From the NCBI RefSeq assembly GCF_018687275.1, contig NZ_CP061287.1, positions 1,240,001-1,304,000 of the forward strand: DNA of 64,000 nucleotides, in the 5' to 3' direction. The position numbers and the translations under genes are program-made. Shown here in pieces: positions 42,230-49,791 of this stretch. The notes under the pieces were generated by a model. That model made no database searches and was not told the origin of the DNA. It saw only the letters and a program-made list of their open reading frames with translations. Position 1 is the stretch's first letter; every line of letters starts with the position of its first letter. The stretch comes from Polynucleobacter sp. MWH-Aus1W21 (GTDB lineage: Bacteria > Pseudomonadota > Gammaproteobacteria > Burkholderiales > Burkholderiaceae).

Positions 42230-42904
42230 ATGGGTAGCGTATTTCGCATGGGAGGTAAGGAGCAAATTCCTACCCCCAAAATTATTCATAAAACAAAGCA
42301 AGTGATATTGAAGAACTTCGATCTTCCACAACTTCAATATGACTACAATCGCTTTCTATTTTTAATCAATAAATATTATTTAAGGTACGGGATTGATCAA
42401 GAGCTGGGGAATTTGATTGGCGAATATTGTGAGATTCTTCTCAACTTTATTGATGACTACCCTTGGGAAAATCCATCAATTGATACCTCAATGAAGGAGA
42501 TGGTTGAGAAATTGAGGATTGATTCGGAAGATGCAAAAGCAGGCTTCCTTAAATATAAAGCCTCTAATCAAGTGCCTTGGAGAGCGGGTACCATCATCGG
42601 CTTCTCCTTTGATGGGGTTCTTCATTTCCTACGGCAATATAAACTGCTCATCAATTCATTCAACTCTGGCGAGAAACCACCAAACAATCCTACCGACTGG
42701 GATCGAAAGAACTTATGTATTGAGCTTATAGAGGAACATAAAAAGCTCAACGGACAGGCAACCTTCCCCAGGCATAAGGTAATTGAAAGAATCATGGAAA
42801 TCAATGGATACAGCCTTCCCAGAAGAACCTATGGTGACTGGGTGAGGCAATATAAAGAAGGAACTATTCGGCATCTTATTCAAGAGAGAAAAAATGGGCA
42901 ATAA
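42230..42904 (+). CDS. Hypothetical island protein
   Basis: A 224-residue soluble protein with no recognised family. It is rich in Lys, Ile and Asn, with helical segments (DYNRFLFLINKYYLRYGIDQ, KNLCIELIEEHKKLNGQATF). The C-terminus has PRHKVIERIMEINGYSLPRR followed by TYGDWVRQYKEGTI, which could be a helix-turn-helix. Codon use is more AT-rich than in the core genes, suggesting transfer. Its final codons (NGQ and stop) lie in the 21-bp direct repeat, so its 3' end may have been created by recombination. Confidence 0.65.
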   Translation: MGSVFRMGGKEQIPTPKIIHKTKQVILKNFDLPQLQYDYNRFLFLINKYYLRYGIDQELGNLIGEYCEILLNFIDDYPWENPSIDTSMKEMVEKLRIDSEDAKAGFLKYKASNQVPWRAGTIIGFSFDGVLHFLRQYKLLINSFNSGEKPPNNPTDWDRKNLCIELIEEHKKLNGQATFPRHKVIERIMEINGYSLPRRTYGDWVRQYKEGTIRHLIQERKNGQ

Positions 42905-42910
42905 GTACCC
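42890..42910 (+). repeat. 21-bp direct repeat, copy 2
   Basis: Exact copy of 40789-40809. It spans the stop codon of the gene at 42230, so a change at the repeat would alter that gene's C-terminus. Confidence 0.8.
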
Positions 42911-42947
42911 CTATAAAAGGACAAATAAATACCTATAAATCATCATG

Positions 42948-42980
42948 CATACATCTTCCAAATTAAAGAAAGGATGTATG
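42948..42980 (+). promoter_or_regulatory. Inverted repeat covering the start codon of the AlpA-like gene
   Basis: CATACATC (42948-42955) and GATGTATG (42973-42980) are perfect inverted arms. The right arm contains the ATG at 42978 and abuts the AAGG ribosome site, so an RNA hairpin would hide the start, or the DNA palindrome could be an operator. Confidence 0.45.
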
Positions 42981-43193
42981 AAGATGAAAATGAAAGAACT
43001 ATTAAATCAATCAGAAAATCAGCTCTTGCGGATTAATGATGTTGTCAAATTAACCACACTCTCTAAATCCACAATCAACCTTTGGGAAGCGACCTCTCGA
43101 TTTCCAAAATCCATATCTCTCTCACCAACCATAAAAGTTTGGACACTTGAAAGCATAAATAAATGGGTTGAGTCTCAGGGGGGCGGCAAATGA
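42978..43193 (+). CDS. AlpA-like helix-turn-helix regulator
   Basis: From the ATG at 42978, preceded by AAAGGATGT, the protein has 71 residues; an in-frame ATG at 42945 lacks a ribosome site. LLRINDVVKLTTLSKSTINL, WEATSRFPKSISLSPTIKVW and ESINKWVESQ match the AlpA/MerR-like excisionase-regulator family, with the usual theme of recognition helix then R-F-P-x-x-x-x-L. Such proteins often activate integrase genes or act as excision factors. Its stop overlaps the next start by 4 bases. Confidence 0.82.
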   Translation: MKMKMKELLNQSENQLLRINDVVKLTTLSKSTINLWEATSRFPKSISLSPTIKVWTLESINKWVESQGGGK

Positions 43194-44590
43194 CCTCAGC
43201 CCAAAAAAAATGGGACTTATCTCATTTTCCAATTAGCCAAATAAAGGTTGCCGTTGAGAACAACTATCTCTACGATCCCTTTGCAATAGCTAATCATGAT
43301 GATCAAGATCTTTGTAACTCAATCAAGGAGTCTGGAATTCAGGAGCCATTGGTCTTAACAGATGATTTCTACCTACTGAGTGGTCACAGGCGCTTAGCTT
43401 CGGCAAAAAGACTTAAGCTCCAAACGGTTCCCGTGAGAGTTATATCCAAATCCTTTGAAGGACTTGCTAAATCAGAGCGGTTAAAACTATTAAGGCTTTA
43501 TAACCAGCAAAGAGATAAATCTACTGGTGAAAAAGTTAGAGAAAAGATGCTAGAGCTTGATAAAAGCTCTGCGTATACGAATCTTTTAAAGCGAAGAGTA
43601 GATCTGCTTAGTGTTAGTCATGGAATTCGATCAAACGTGTCGTTGGGTACCATTAAAAAAAGGGCGAGAATCACAACAACTCTGTTCCTTAGTGCAGTAA
43701 TGAGGGTTGTTAAAGAAAATGAGGAGTACTGGCCATTAACAGATAGGCGGATTCATTACCTCCTACTAAACGACCCTCCATTGAGACACGATAAAAAACC
43801 TAATTCTAAGTATCTCAATGACAAATCCTCATATAAATCCTTAACTAATTTATTGATTAGAGCAAGACTAAATGGTGACATTCCAATACAAGCAATTGAG
43901 GATGGAACTCGCCCAATAAGACTGGGAGGCGGATTTGAAACCCTTGAGCAATTCGCTCTTCAAGAAACTGAGAATTATCTCGCTGGATATAGCCGGGACT
44001 TAATGCAGGGTCAGCCCTACCATTTTGAAATTATTTTAGAGAAAAATGCACTCAGATCAATTATTGAATCCGTTGCAAGAGAATTTTGTATTCCAGTTAC
44101 AACTACACGTGGATATGCCTCCCTATCTCCACGATTTGATCTAGTACAAAGATTCCTTAAATCAGGTAAGCCAAAGTTGGTTCTTTTGATGCTTACAGAT
44201 TTTGATCCCGATGGAGAGCAAATTGCTGAGTCTTTTGCAAGATCCTTAAGGGATGATTTTGGCTTAAGAAATGTTCATCCGGTCAAGGTTGCATTAACGG
44301 CAGAAGACGTCAAGAATAATGCCCTACCAAGCGATATGGATGCAAAACCTTCAAGCCCAAATTATAGGAAGTTCATTTCAAAGTATGGGGTTAAAGCCGT
44401 TGAATTAGACGCAGCACCTGTAGAACTCATGAAGCGCAGTCTGAGGGAAGCGATCTATTCATTCCTTGATATGGATGAATTTATCGCCCAACAAGAGCTT
44501 GAGGAAGATGAAGCGGTAAAAATTGAAGCTTATCGTCAGGTGATTTTTTCCCAAATTGGTGATTTTGACTGGGATGACAAACGTGTTTGA
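43190..44590 (+). CDS. ParB-domain protein fused to a Topo VI A/Spo11-like Toprim region
   Basis: A 466-residue protein. Residues about 12-90 are a ParB/Sulfiredoxin-type nuclease domain (LCNSIKESGIQEPLVL, LLSGHRRLASAKRL). Residues about 180-245 (LTDRRIHYLLLND, SLTNLLIRARLNGDIPI) resemble the winged helix of Topo VI subunit A, with Tyr190 in the place of the catalytic tyrosine. Residues about 278-360 hold Toprim motifs: Glu284 in IILEKNAL and Asp337/Asp339/Asp341 in TDFDPDGEQIAESF. Relatives may be the A-subunit-only topoisomerase-like proteins of mobile elements. Translationally coupled to the AlpA-like gene. The family reading is inference from motifs. Confidence 0.7.
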   Translation: MTSAQKKWDLSHFPISQIKVAVENNYLYDPFAIANHDDQDLCNSIKESGIQEPLVLTDDFYLLSGHRRLASAKRLKLQTVPVRVISKSFEGLAKSERLKLLRLYNQQRDKSTGEKVREKMLELDKSSAYTNLLKRRVDLLSVSHGIRSNVSLGTIKKRARITTTLFLSAVMRVVKENEEYWPLTDRRIHYLLLNDPPLRHDKKPNSKYLNDKSSYKSLTNLLIRARLNGDIPIQAIEDGTRPIRLGGGFETLEQFALQETENYLAGYSRDLMQGQPYHFEIILEKNALRSIIESVAREFCIPVTTTRGYASLSPRFDLVQRFLKSGKPKLVLLMLTDFDPDGEQIAESFARSLRDDFGLRNVHPVKVALTAEDVKNNALPSDMDAKPSSPNYRKFISKYGVKAVELDAAPVELMKRSLREAIYSFLDMDEFIAQQELEEDEAVKIEAYRQVIFSQIGDFDWDDKRV

Positions 44591-44613
44591 AAATAATTTT
44601 AAGGAAAAACAAA

Positions 44614-45315
44614 ATGGGGATCGATAAACATAGAAGAGCCTCAAAAAAAGGTTCCTCTAGGGATGGCGGAAGATTTATTGCGCTTCCATTTAGCGTAATA
44701 GATAGCCCTGCATTTATGCAACTATCATATGCCGCCAAGTCACTATTACTTGATATTGCAAGGCAATACGCATCAGATAATAATGGACGCCTTTTGGCAA
44801 CTATGAAATATTTGTCTAAGAGAGGTTGGACAAGTTCCGATGTTATTAGTAGAGCAAAAAAAGAATTGCTCGATGCCAAGCTTATTTATGAGACTGTTAA
44901 AGGCCATCGGCCAAATAGAGCTAGCTGGTATGCCATCACTTGGCATAGCCTCGATAAAATTACTGGATATGATGCCGGAGCGGCCGAAAGATGGCCGAGC
45001 GCCAGAAGTGGATATCTAACAGTAGCGCCATTAAGAAAAAATACTCTTAATCCGCCAAAGGGTGTAAAGAAAGACATGATTGAACCCTCTCCCGGAGCAA
45101 GGGACATATGCGATGCTCCGCCAGCAGGTGCAATTAGAGGCATCTATCAGCATTCCACTACACCATCTAACGGAGACCATCTAGATACGCCATCTATTGT
45201 GGTTACAGAGGAGTTCTTCAGCAGTAATCACATGTCAAGTAATGTCAGCTTTACTAAGACCTTTGAATTGCATCAATTTTCTAATAACTCCTCCATAACT
45301 AGGATCTCGTTATGA
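44614..45315 (+). CDS. Winged-helix island protein (replication/regulatory type)
   Basis: Start at the ATG 44614, preceded by AAGGA; the longer frame to 44587 uses TTG. The 233-residue product has an N-terminal basic stretch, then FIALPFSVIDSPAFMQLSYA, LLLDIARQYASDNNGRLLAT and WTSSDVISRAKKELLDAKLI, a winged-helix pattern seen in many island and plasmid accessory proteins. The C-terminal 120 residues are low-complexity. Function unknown; DNA binding likely. Confidence 0.7.
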   Translation: MGIDKHRRASKKGSSRDGGRFIALPFSVIDSPAFMQLSYAAKSLLLDIARQYASDNNGRLLATMKYLSKRGWTSSDVISRAKKELLDAKLIYETVKGHRPNRASWYAITWHSLDKITGYDAGAAERWPSARSGYLTVAPLRKNTLNPPKGVKKDMIEPSPGARDICDAPPAGAIRGIYQHSTTPSNGDHLDTPSIVVTEEFFSSNHMSSNVSFTKTFELHQFSNNSSITRISL

Positions 45316-45812
45316 GCGCCAGAATCAGCGTACGAAAACAATTAAAACAAGTTAACTCTCTGCGCATACTGAAGGAGATTGACCGTCACTGCAACTCCTA
45401 CAATCGAATGGGAACATTACTAGACGCCTATCCTCTTCTAGAGCGGGAATGCTTCTTTAAAGCCTTAGGAAGACACTGGTGCTGTTCTGACAATATCTGG
45501 GAGCATAAGGACCAGCTATCCAAAATCCTTGGCAATGCCTCTAGGGAAGAGTTGGATCTAATGATGGAACCTGATGAACTGGAAGCGCTCGCTAAGATGC
45601 CGACAATTATCAAAATCTATCGAGGTTGTTATGAAATCAACAAGGATGGACTATCTTGGACAACCAAAAAGGCGGTTGCAGAATCATTTCCCACGCTGTT
45701 GCGTTATCAGCGTCCCAATGAAATTCCATTGCTACTGGAGGACTCAATTGATAAGCGGCGCGCAGTTTTGAAGCTTGAACGAGATGAATGGGAAATAATT
45801 AAGTATTGGTAG
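45312..45812 (+). CDS. Putative ADP-ribosyltransferase-fold protein
   Basis: A 166-residue protein. The C-terminal part has the three marks of R-S-E ADP-ribosyltransferases in order: Arg104 in KIYRGCY, Ser115 in GLSWTTKKAVAESF, and E159-x-E161 in LERDEWEII. Phage and island proteins with the theme YRG, GLSWT, E-x-E-V-I share this layout. The N-terminal 95 residues are helical and unassigned. The start overlaps the previous stop (ATGA). No immunity gene is obvious after it. The call is motif-based only. Confidence 0.55.
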   Translation: MSARISVRKQLKQVNSLRILKEIDRHCNSYNRMGTLLDAYPLLERECFFKALGRHWCCSDNIWEHKDQLSKILGNASREELDLMMEPDELEALAKMPTIIKIYRGCYEINKDGLSWTTKKAVAESFPTLLRYQRPNEIPLLLEDSIDKRRAVLKLERDEWEIIKYW

Positions 45813-46170
45813 CTAGATGCATTTAATGGGCCGTCTAGCGTCCAAATTACTATGCTAAGAACAGCTATTCAATTTCTACAAACGGCCTGTACCGCCCCTG
45901 TACCCTCGGAATAATGGCATTTTCGAAAGGTGTACCTCCTCGCCATTTAATTAAGTTGTGAGTTGTGGGGATGCATGTGGGGAAAACAGTTAGGGTTCGC
46001 CTATCTTATTGATTGCAATATCAAATAGACGGAGCATCACTCCGCACCAGACTTCTACATGGGTACAAGTTAGGAACATGTAATTGATAGCTATACCCCT
46101 GCATATCAAGGCAATCATAGGGTAGCGAAATATTTTGCAAAAATAACTCCAGAAATAGCCAAACATCGTA
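45813..46170. other. Non-coding stretch of the island with two TGTGGGG repeats
   Basis: No supportable gene. TGTGGGGATG (45964-45973) and TGTGGGGAAAAC (45976-45987) are 12 bases apart, and match the motifs near the integrase and near tRNA-Ser. They may mark the end of an earlier element. Confidence 0.5.
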
Positions 46171-46404
46171 TTACCGCGTCTTTTGAATCATCCCCAGCTC
46201 AATGGCTACCATCTCCAGAAATCTGATCCTAGCGGTCGTTTCAACAGACCTCTGACGGCTTTCTTTGGTACACCAGCCATGCTTGTGGTTCCAGTGTTCT
46301 GCCCCTTTGGGTGACAGACCACCATGTAGCCTACATCTACCGTTGAGCATTCCGTGCTTTTGACAGTGGGCATCTCTACCCCGCAGCTTAGCTCCACACA
46401 GCAT
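46171..46404 (-). CDS. HGGxSTG-type small Cys/His-rich protein
   Basis: A 77-residue protein: CGAKLRGRDAHCQKHGMLNG, then GRCRLHGGLSPKGAEHW and CTKESRQRSVETTARIRFLE. This is the small phage/island family with a GRCRxHGG core and a Cys cluster that may bind zinc; here the usual STG is replaced by SPKG. Function unknown. It is on the opposite strand to its left neighbours and overlaps the 51-codon gene upstream. Confidence 0.65.
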   Translation of the reverse strand: MLCGAKLRGRDAHCQKHGMLNGRCRLHGGLSPKGAEHWNHKHGWCTKESRQRSVETTARIRFLEMVAIELGMIQKTR

Positions 46405-46543
46405 TTATAGGTCTTTTGGGTAGATTAGTTATTGCCAGCTCTTGGATACGCTGTCTAATCTGTTCTCTGGTGAGATAGTTGGGATTTCTTGGTAGAGCTT
46501 TGATCCGTTCTTGGATTTGTTCTCTAGTAGGGCATGTTTTCAT
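46388..46543 (-). CDS. Small 51-residue protein with an internal repeat
   Basis: A short frame (ATG 46543, TAA 46390-46388) that overlaps the next gene by 17 bases. It contains two similar units, TREQIQERIKALPRNPNY and TREQIRQRIQELAITNLP, a tandem helical duplication. The overlap suggests translational coupling with the HGG protein. Family unknown; could also be a chance frame. Confidence 0.4.
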   Translation of the reverse strand: MKTCPTREQIQERIKALPRNPNYLTREQIRQRIQELAITNLPKRPINAVWS

Positions 46544-46740
46544 GGCTGGCTTCCGAAGGTTGCTGCAACCTTTATTTTAAACAGTCCTATCAGAAAAATA
46601 AAGCTACGAAGCATAGATCAGAAAAGCTGCTAACAACCCAAAGCAGACTTTGCAGTACATAACCTACACAATGACTACCAACAACCCACAAGAGATGGTC
46701 GCGGATAATAAAATCAACAGATGATAGCCTAGTAGTTTCA

Positions 46741-46780
46741 TGGTGGGCCCACCAGGACTTGAACCTGGGACCAAAGGATT
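46741..46780 (-). pseudogene. 3' half of a CAT-anticodon tRNA (attachment-site remnant)
   Basis: These 40 bases equal the 3' half (T arm, variable loop, CCA, up to the anticodon loop) of the intact tRNA at 61206-61282. After the match the sequence becomes unrelated. It cannot fold as a tRNA and marks the left end of the nested catabolic module. Confidence 0.85.
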
Positions 46781-46799
46781 CCGGTTTGTGTAGCTTTCA

Positions 46800-47777
46800 C
46801 TACTCCCTGACTGTGCCGGGTACCCCTACCTTTACCTTGCCAGTTTCTAGATAATTTATAAGATTTTCATATACCAATTCGGCCATTGCATGCCTGGTTT
46901 CATTGGTAGCACTAGCGACATGGGGCAAAAGGACTGTGTTATCTAAACTAAATAATTCTTCTGGAATATTTGGTTCATCTTTATAAACATCTAAGCCAGC
47001 ACCTGCAATTTTCTTCTCTTTTAAAGCTCGTATAAGAGCCCGCTCATCCACGACGGTCCCTCTAGCTATATTGATGAGATAACCCTGAGGTCCAAGAGCA
47101 TTCAAGACTTCTTCAGAGACTAAATTATTGGTTTCTACACCACCAGCGCTAGCCACAACCAAGAAATCACACCACTTTGCCAACTCAATTAATGACGATT
47201 CATATTGAAATGGCAGATCAGGATTATTTTTTCGATTGTGATAGCGAATCTCCATATCAAATCCACTAGCTCTTTTTGCAATTACTTGGCCAATCCTACC
47301 CATACCCAGAATACCCAATTTCTTACCACTAACTTTTGTAGTCATTGGATAAGGACTGCTTATCCAGTTACCTGCGCGAGCATATCGATCTGAGGCACTC
47401 ATCTGTCTAGCAACGTCAATCAACAAACCAAATGCTGTATCTGCCACGCAATCATTGAGAACATTAGGTGTGTACCCAACCTGAATTCCTCTACTTTTCG
47501 CGACTTCAACAGCTACCTTGTCATACCCAACCCCAAAACTAGAAATCACTTTTAAGTTTGGGAGTTTATTAATAAGGGGCTCACTTACGCCAACGGCAGC
47601 CCTTGAAACCACGGCCTGATATTCACCGCCGTGTTCAGCCAAGAACTGATCTGGAGCAGTGTCACTCCATAAGGGGTAAACATTAAAGTGCTTGGCTAAA
47701 TTCTCTTCCAACCATGCAGGCAGAGAACTGTTTTGAATGACATTTAATTTAGACATATAGAATAGAGGATCTATCAC
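46800..47777 (-). CDS. D-isomer-specific 2-hydroxyacid dehydrogenase (glyoxylate/hydroxypyruvate reductase type)
   Basis: A 325-residue NAD(P)-dependent enzyme with SFGVGYDKVAVEVAKSRGIQ, the nucleotide motif GMGRIGQVIAKRASGF, IARGTVVDERALI, the Glu in DVYKDEPNIPEEL and the catalytic His in LLPHVASATNETR. It may reduce tartronate semialdehyde, glyoxylate or a similar intermediate. The GTG start overlaps the Bug stop (GTGA); the ATG at 47756 (MSKLNVIQ) is an alternative. Last gene of the minus-strand operon, its stop only 20 bases from the tRNA fragment. Confidence 0.9.
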   Translation of the reverse strand: MIDPLFYMSKLNVIQNSSLPAWLEENLAKHFNVYPLWSDTAPDQFLAEHGGEYQAVVSRAAVGVSEPLINKLPNLKVISSFGVGYDKVAVEVAKSRGIQVGYTPNVLNDCVADTAFGLLIDVARQMSASDRYARAGNWISSPYPMTTKVSGKKLGILGMGRIGQVIAKRASGFDMEIRYHNRKNNPDLPFQYESSLIELAKWCDFLVVASAGGVETNNLVSEEVLNALGPQGYLINIARGTVVDERALIRALKEKKIAGAGLDVYKDEPNIPEELFSLDNTVLLPHVASATNETRHAMAELVYENLINYLETGKVKVGVPGTVRE

Positions 47778-48757
47778 TCAATTTGAATATTAGCGTCTTT
47801 AATCACTTTAGCGTAACGCTGCCTATCGCTTTCAATACGAGCTTTAAATACTGATGGTGTCATAGCAAGCGGGGTTGCACCCTGTCCAATGAGGGTTTTC
47901 TTCACCTCAGGATCATTGAGCACACCGCGTATATCATTTGATATTTGATCAACAATGGCGTTTGGTGTTCCCGCTGGAGCAACCATACCAATCCATGAGC
48001 TTGTATCAAATCCTGGTAATGCTGCTTCTGCAATAGTTGGCAACTCTGGCAATGCTGGTGACTTTGTTAATGAGCTCACTGCTAGACCGCGTAATTTACC
48101 AGTCTTAACTGATCCAATGGACTCCAATACAGTTGCAAAATACATATCTACGTGACCAGCCATCACATCGGCTGCTGCAGGGCCCCCACCTTTGTACGGC
48201 ACATGAAGTAACTCAATTCCAGCGGCTCTTTCAAACATCTCAGCAGCAATATGAGGTCCGCCGCCACTACCAGAACTGGCATAACTCACCTTCCCTGGCT
48301 TGGATTTTGCAATTGCGATTAGTTCTTTTGTACTCGTTGCTGGGAAAGCTGGGGTTACCAGCAGCACATATGGAAGTTCAGCAATCATACTGATTGGTGA
48401 AAATGCCTTTTCAGAGTCATAAGGCATTTTTTTGTATAAAGATGGATTGATAGATAAAGTGCCTACGTTACCAATTAAAAGCGTATAGCCATCAGGCTTT
48501 GCTCTACTGACGTACTCAGAACCCAACATTCCAGACGCGCCCGCCTTGTTTTCAACAATAACGGATTGGCCCCATTTAGTAGATAGCTTTTGGGCAATTA
48601 GCCTTGCACCAGCATCAGTACCCCCGCCTGGTGGAAATGGCACTACCACCGTTACAGATCTATTGGGATAAACCTCGGAACTAGGCTGCGCCATTGATGC
48701 ACTTGAACATACAACAGCTGCACTCAAGGCAATAATGATGCCAATCATCTTAAACAT
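47774..48757 (-). CDS. Bug-family substrate-binding protein
   Basis: A 327-residue secreted protein: signal peptide ending SMAQPS, then VYPNRSVTVVVPFPPGGGTD, VIVENKAGASGMLGSEYVSR, PDGYTLLIGN and HVPYKGGGPAAADVMAGHVD. It follows another Bug gene with 35 bases between, so two ligands of the same pathway may be handled, or one is a sensor. No TctAB permease is present in the module. Confidence 0.92.
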   Translation of the reverse strand: MFKMIGIIIALSAAVVCSSASMAQPSSEVYPNRSVTVVVPFPPGGGTDAGARLIAQKLSTKWGQSVIVENKAGASGMLGSEYVSRAKPDGYTLLIGNVGTLSINPSLYKKMPYDSEKAFSPISMIAELPYVLLVTPAFPATSTKELIAIAKSKPGKVSYASSGSGGGPHIAAEMFERAAGIELLHVPYKGGGPAAADVMAGHVDMYFATVLESIGSVKTGKLRGLAVSSLTKSPALPELPTIAEAALPGFDTSSWIGMVAPAGTPNAIVDQISNDIRGVLNDPEVKKTLIGQGATPLAMTPSVFKARIESDRQRYAKVIKDANIQIE

Positions 48758-48792
48758 ACTTGTCTCCTGCTTTATTAATCTATAAGGCTTAC

Positions 48793-49779
48793 TTAGTCCA
48801 ACTTAATATTGTTATCTTTAATTACTTTGCCCCATGCCAAAACTTCAGCATTTAGCCATTTGTCAAATTCTTGTGGAGTCATTGGATATGGATCGGCACC
48901 AGCTGTCTTTAGTGCTTCCCGCACTTCAGGCAATTTCATTGCTCTTAATATTTCAGCATTGAGTTTATTCACAATAGGTGTGGGAGTTCCCGCTGGCGCC
49001 AAGATGCCCTGCCAACTGCCAGTCAAAAATCCTGGAATCGTCTCAGCAACGGTTGGGGTATTTGGGATGACTGAATTTCTCTTCGCACTAGAAACCGCTA
49101 GCAACTTAATGGTTCCACTTTTTACATGAGGATAAGTGCCTGTCATGCCGTTAAAGGTAACGTCGACTTGTCCTGCACCCAAATCAGTAATGGCTTGTGC
49201 CCCGCCTTTATAGGGGATATAGGCCCAATCAATGCCTGCCTGCTTCGCAAATACCACGCCCGCCAAATGATTTGCACTACCGCTTCCCGCCGCAGAGGCA
49301 AAGTTCAACTTACCTGGGTTCTTTTTCGCATAGGAAATTAACTCTGGAGCAGAGTTAAATGGCATCTTATTGCTTGCCACTAATAAATGTGGAGAGTATG
49401 CAACCATTGTTATGGGAGCAAAATCTTTATCGACATTAAATGTCAGATTTGGATAGAGAGACTGACTAATTGCCAGTGTGCCCACATCCATGAGCAATAA
49501 GGTATAGCCATCAGGAGTTGCCTTAGCAACTATATCGGCACCCAAGTTTCCACTGGCACCTGGTTTATTTTCAACGATGACTGTTTGACCCCAGGCTTCA
49601 CCCATTTTCTGACCAAGCAATCGTGCCAACACATCGGATGTTCCGCCAGCAGGAAAGGGCACAATAATTCGGATAGGCTTATTAGGATAATTTGCTGCTG
49701 GATTAGTTTGAGCAAACGCAGACATTCCAATCATCGTAGAAAGAATGAGTGCAACGAGGCATTTCACTTGATTGAACAT
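48793..49779 (-). CDS. Bug-family substrate-binding protein
   Basis: A 328-residue secreted protein with a signal peptide (ending MSAFAQTN), NYPNKPIRIIVPFPAGGTSD, VIVENKPGASGNLGADIVAK, PDGYTLLLMD and YIPYKGGAQAITDLGAGQVD. It is immediately downstream of the semialdehyde dehydrogenase gene. Sequence differs from the neighbouring Bug proteins over most of its length. Confidence 0.92.
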   Translation of the reverse strand: MFNQVKCLVALILSTMIGMSAFAQTNPAANYPNKPIRIIVPFPAGGTSDVLARLLGQKMGEAWGQTVIVENKPGASGNLGADIVAKATPDGYTLLLMDVGTLAISQSLYPNLTFNVDKDFAPITMVAYSPHLLVASNKMPFNSAPELISYAKKNPGKLNFASAAGSGSANHLAGVVFAKQAGIDWAYIPYKGGAQAITDLGAGQVDVTFNGMTGTYPHVKSGTIKLLAVSSAKRNSVIPNTPTVAETIPGFLTGSWQGILAPAGTPTPIVNKLNAEILRAMKLPEVREALKTAGADPYPMTPQEFDKWLNAEVLAWGKVIKDNNIKLD

Positions 49780-49791
49780 TTCATTTACCTC

